Shown: positions 12,258-14,153 of the stretch, piece after piece
Position numbering within the stretch: position 1 is the first letter of the stretch
Layout of the letters: each line of letters starts with the position of its first letter
Source of the DNA: an uncultured Anaerovibrio sp.
GTDB lineage: Bacteria; Bacillota; Negativicutes; Selenomonadales; Selenomonadaceae
Assembly (NCBI GenBank): GCA_900768695.1
Contig: CAAGDY010000011.1
Coordinates: 1-14,153 of the forward strand
Reading direction: 5' to 3'
Length of the DNA: 14,153 nt
The notes under the pieces: generated by a model
The model's database searches: none
Seen by the model: only the letters and a program-made list of their open reading frames with translations
Told to the model about the DNA's origin: nothing
Position numbers and translations under genes: made by a program

Positions 12258-14153
12258 TCAGGTGATGTTGCCCAGATACTCCTTGAAGTACCTGTTCAGA
12301 TGGCCTGACAGCTCCTGACGGATGCGCTCTTCATCGCCCCCTGCCGCCACCTCCAAAAAATCCGGCTCCTCTATGAGCATGCTGCTGACATAGCCCATAA
12401 TCCCCGTGTTGACCTCAACACTGCCATCCAGCGGCACCAGCATAACAAAGACAACGCCAATCTGCCTGAAATAGCTGTCCTGAAAGCTGCCGCCTCCCTC
12501 CGGCAGACAGACCGCAAAGCACGGCCTGGTAACGCCGCCGGTACGGGCGTGCAGCAGGGCAAAGCCGAACTCGGCAAAAATCTGGCTGGACACCTGCTCA
12601 CGCCTTGCCAGCGCATCCACAATCATCTCCTGCCGCTCCGGCTGAACCGTCATCCGCTCCCCCACAGTGTACAGCAGCCTGTCAAATGTAATATCCGCCG
12701 GTGCCTGAAAGCACTTCAGATGCTTGATGATGCTGCTGATGCGCGCCGCCACTAGATTGACCTCCTCCAGCTGGGCCGTAAATCTGTCCTGACGGGCTTC
12801 CTTCCGGGGCAGGCGCTCAAACTGATAAATAAGGCAGCGTATCTCCCCTATATCTGTTTCACTCAGCAAAGGATTCACATAAACCACCGGCACATGCACA
12901 TCCTCCAGCTGCAGGCTGGAAATGATAAAATCAATCTTTTCCTCCACCGCCGGGGTAATGTCATGCTTGCCGTAGGTGGTCATTTCCAGCCTGTCCCGGA
13001 ACACCTTGGCCAGCTTTGCCGCCATCAGCCGCGAAAGCCCGATGCCGCTGGAGCAGACCACTGCCACCTGTACCCTGCGTATCTGCTCCTTGCGCCCCTC
13101 AAGACGCACCAGCGCCGCCCCAAAATGCACGGCAAGAAAGCCGATTTCCTCCTCCGGCACCTTCTTGCCCACCTTGTTTTCCAGCACCCTCGCCACATGA
13201 CGGCAGCGGGCATAGATATCACTGTAATTTTCCTTGATATCCTCCAGCACGGGATTCTGGATGCTCATGCCATGCACCAGCCGCACAATGGTGGGCTGCA
13301 GATGCGCCAGAAGCCCCTGCATGAATTCATCATCCTGCTTCAAAAGATATGCCTGCTGGTCATCATAGGCATCAATCAGGTCATTGACAAACTGCTGCAG
13401 CTCCCTGCCCGCCAGCTCCATTCTGCCCTCCCTGTCCGGCAGCTGGATTTTTTCATGCTTGGCCCCCTTGATATGCAGGCAGATGTAGGCAATCTCCAGC
13501 TGGGGAATGTCCACCTCAAACTCCGCCTCCAGCTCCGCCGCAATATCAGCAGCCAGGCCGTAATCCTCATCATGAGGCAGCCTTTCCTGCCATTCTCCCG
13601 TCACCTGAATAACATCCTTCTGCAAAATGCGGTTGATGGCAATGGCCAGATGGATTACCAGCCCGTCATAGGCATTTTCCGTCAGGTTGTCCATCCGCTG
13701 GTTCTCCACACCTTCAAGACATTCATGGACGCGGCGCACTATCTCATTGTCCAGCAGCCTGCCCAGATGCTTTTTCCGAAGGGAGGCGGCATAGCTGTCA
13801 CTGCCCTCGCTGTCATACAGCTGCTTAAAATGCTTAGTATCTATGTTTTCACCGATAAAAAAACGTATGGCGCGGCGGTAGTTTTCCTCCGTACCCTCCA
13901 CCTCGATGCCACTGCCGGGCTTTCTCACCATGGTCAGGCCCTGCCTGAAAAGCCATTCCTCCACCGCTTCCAGGTCCGTACTGATGGTGGCCTCGCTGAC
14001 GCCGAACTTGCGGCTGTAATAATACAGCTTCCGAAGCCCCTTTTCCCGCAGTATCTCCAGAATCAGCCTTTTTCGCCTGTCCTCCTTGCTGCTGACAGCA
14101 TAATCGTCCCCCCTGAGGACCTCGGCCAGAAGCTCCGCCCTGCCCGCCGCCTC
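12258..14153 (-). CDS. BglG/MtlR-type PRD transcriptional regulator (HTH-PRD-PRD-EIIB-EIIA), 5' end cut by window edge
   Basis: 631 residues visible; the start is beyond the right edge. The frame is open to the last base, so the GTG at 13964 is internal, not a start. Domains (numbered from the edge): DNA-binding HTH (about 20-85; SRKFGVSEATISTDLEAVEEW), PRD1 with H168 (VIHLAIAINR) and H227 (ICLHIKG), PRD2 with H284 (LLAHLQPTIVRL) and H343 (FLAVHFGAAL), an EIIB-like domain (CSSGIG, Cys 367) and an EIIA-like domain (FALLHARTGG, His 535). All phosphorylation-type residues are present. Such proteins are activators or antiterminators whose activity follows the phosphorylation state of the sugar PTS (family knowledge). 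The HTH rather than an RNA-binding CAT domain favours a DNA-binding activator. No PTS gene is visible in this window, so the target sugar operon is probably upstream, beyond the right edge. Confidence 0.92.
   Translation of the reverse strand, partial: EAAGRAELLAEVLRGDDYAVSSKEDRRKRLILEILREKGLRKLYYYSRKFGVSEATISTDLEAVEEWLFRQGLTMVRKPGSGIEVEGTEENYRRAIRFFIGENIDTKHFKQLYDSEGSDSYAASLRKKHLGRLLDNEIVRRVHECLEGVENQRMDNLTENAYDGLVIHLAIAINRILQKDVIQVTGEWQERLPHDEDYGLAADIAAELEAEFEVDIPQLEIAYICLHIKGAKHEKIQLPDREGRMELAGRELQQFVNDLIDAYDDQQAYLLKQDDEFMQGLLAHLQPTIVRLVHGMSIQNPVLEDIKENYSDIYARCRHVARVLENKVGKKVPEEEIGFLAVHFGAALVRLEGRKEQIRRVQVAVVCSSGIGLSRLMAAKLAKVFRDRLEMTTYGKHDITPAVEEKIDFIISSLQLEDVHVPVVYVNPLLSETDIGEIRCLIYQFERLPRKEARQDRFTAQLEEVNLVAARISSIIKHLKCFQAPADITFDRLLYTVGERMTVQPERQEMIVDALARREQVSSQIFAEFGFALLHARTGGVTRPCFAVCLPEGGGSFQDSYFRQIGVVFVMLVPLDGSVEVNTGIMGYVSSMLIEEPDFLEVAAGGDEERIRQELSGHLNRYFKEYLGNIT

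Noticed and set aside
13903..13964. GTG at 13964 as the start of the PRD regulator
   Set aside because: The frame stays open to the window edge and encodes the rest of an HTH domain, so the true start is outside the window.

Overview
The window (about half GC) looks like an ordinary chromosomal segment of a low-to-mid-GC Bacillota. The gene set, with a DUF362 ferredoxin-like protein, RecD2, a class I aminotransferase, a PRD regulator and an ECF S-component, fits the anaerobic Negativicutes (Selenomonas/Anaerovibrio-like) best. That placement is by resemblance only; there is no rRNA or other decisive marker here. Promoters are sigma-A type, often with an extended -10 (TGn), and Shine-Dalgarno sites are strong.

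Layout, left to right. On the minus strand: an rluA-family pseudouridine synthase overlapping a PepD-type dipeptidase (pepD runs off the left edge), a DUF362 iron-sulfur protein with its own promoter and terminator, then recD2. Next comes a 345-bp divergent intergenic region full of related direct and inverted repeats. On the plus strand, this region drives a two-gene unit: an ECF transporter S-component and a MocR-type (GntR/aminotransferase fusion) regulator. Convergent to that unit, on the minus strand, is a UvrD-type helicase with a DnaQ-like exonuclease domain inserted in its 2B region. Upstream of it are a PLP-dependent aminotransferase and a PRD/EIIB/EIIA transcriptional regulator that runs off the right edge.

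How the genes may work together. The ECF S-component plus adjacent MocR regulator suggests a self-contained vitamin (possibly B6) uptake and sensing unit, with operator-like repeats and a foldable leader in front of it. RecD2 and the helicase-exonuclease fusion are two independent DNA-repair enzymes. The aminotransferase and PRD regulator are separate transcription units divided by a strong intrinsic terminator. The remaining genes are housekeeping.

Most unusual items: the helicase with an embedded proofreading-type exonuclease; the repeat-rich leader of the ECF/MocR unit, with two mutually exclusive stems; a 12-bp perfect inverted repeat on the -10 of the helicase gene; and short tandem duplications at or just past the stop codons of three different genes. 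I see no mobile element, CRISPR array, tRNA or rRNA, and no clear new multi-gene system.
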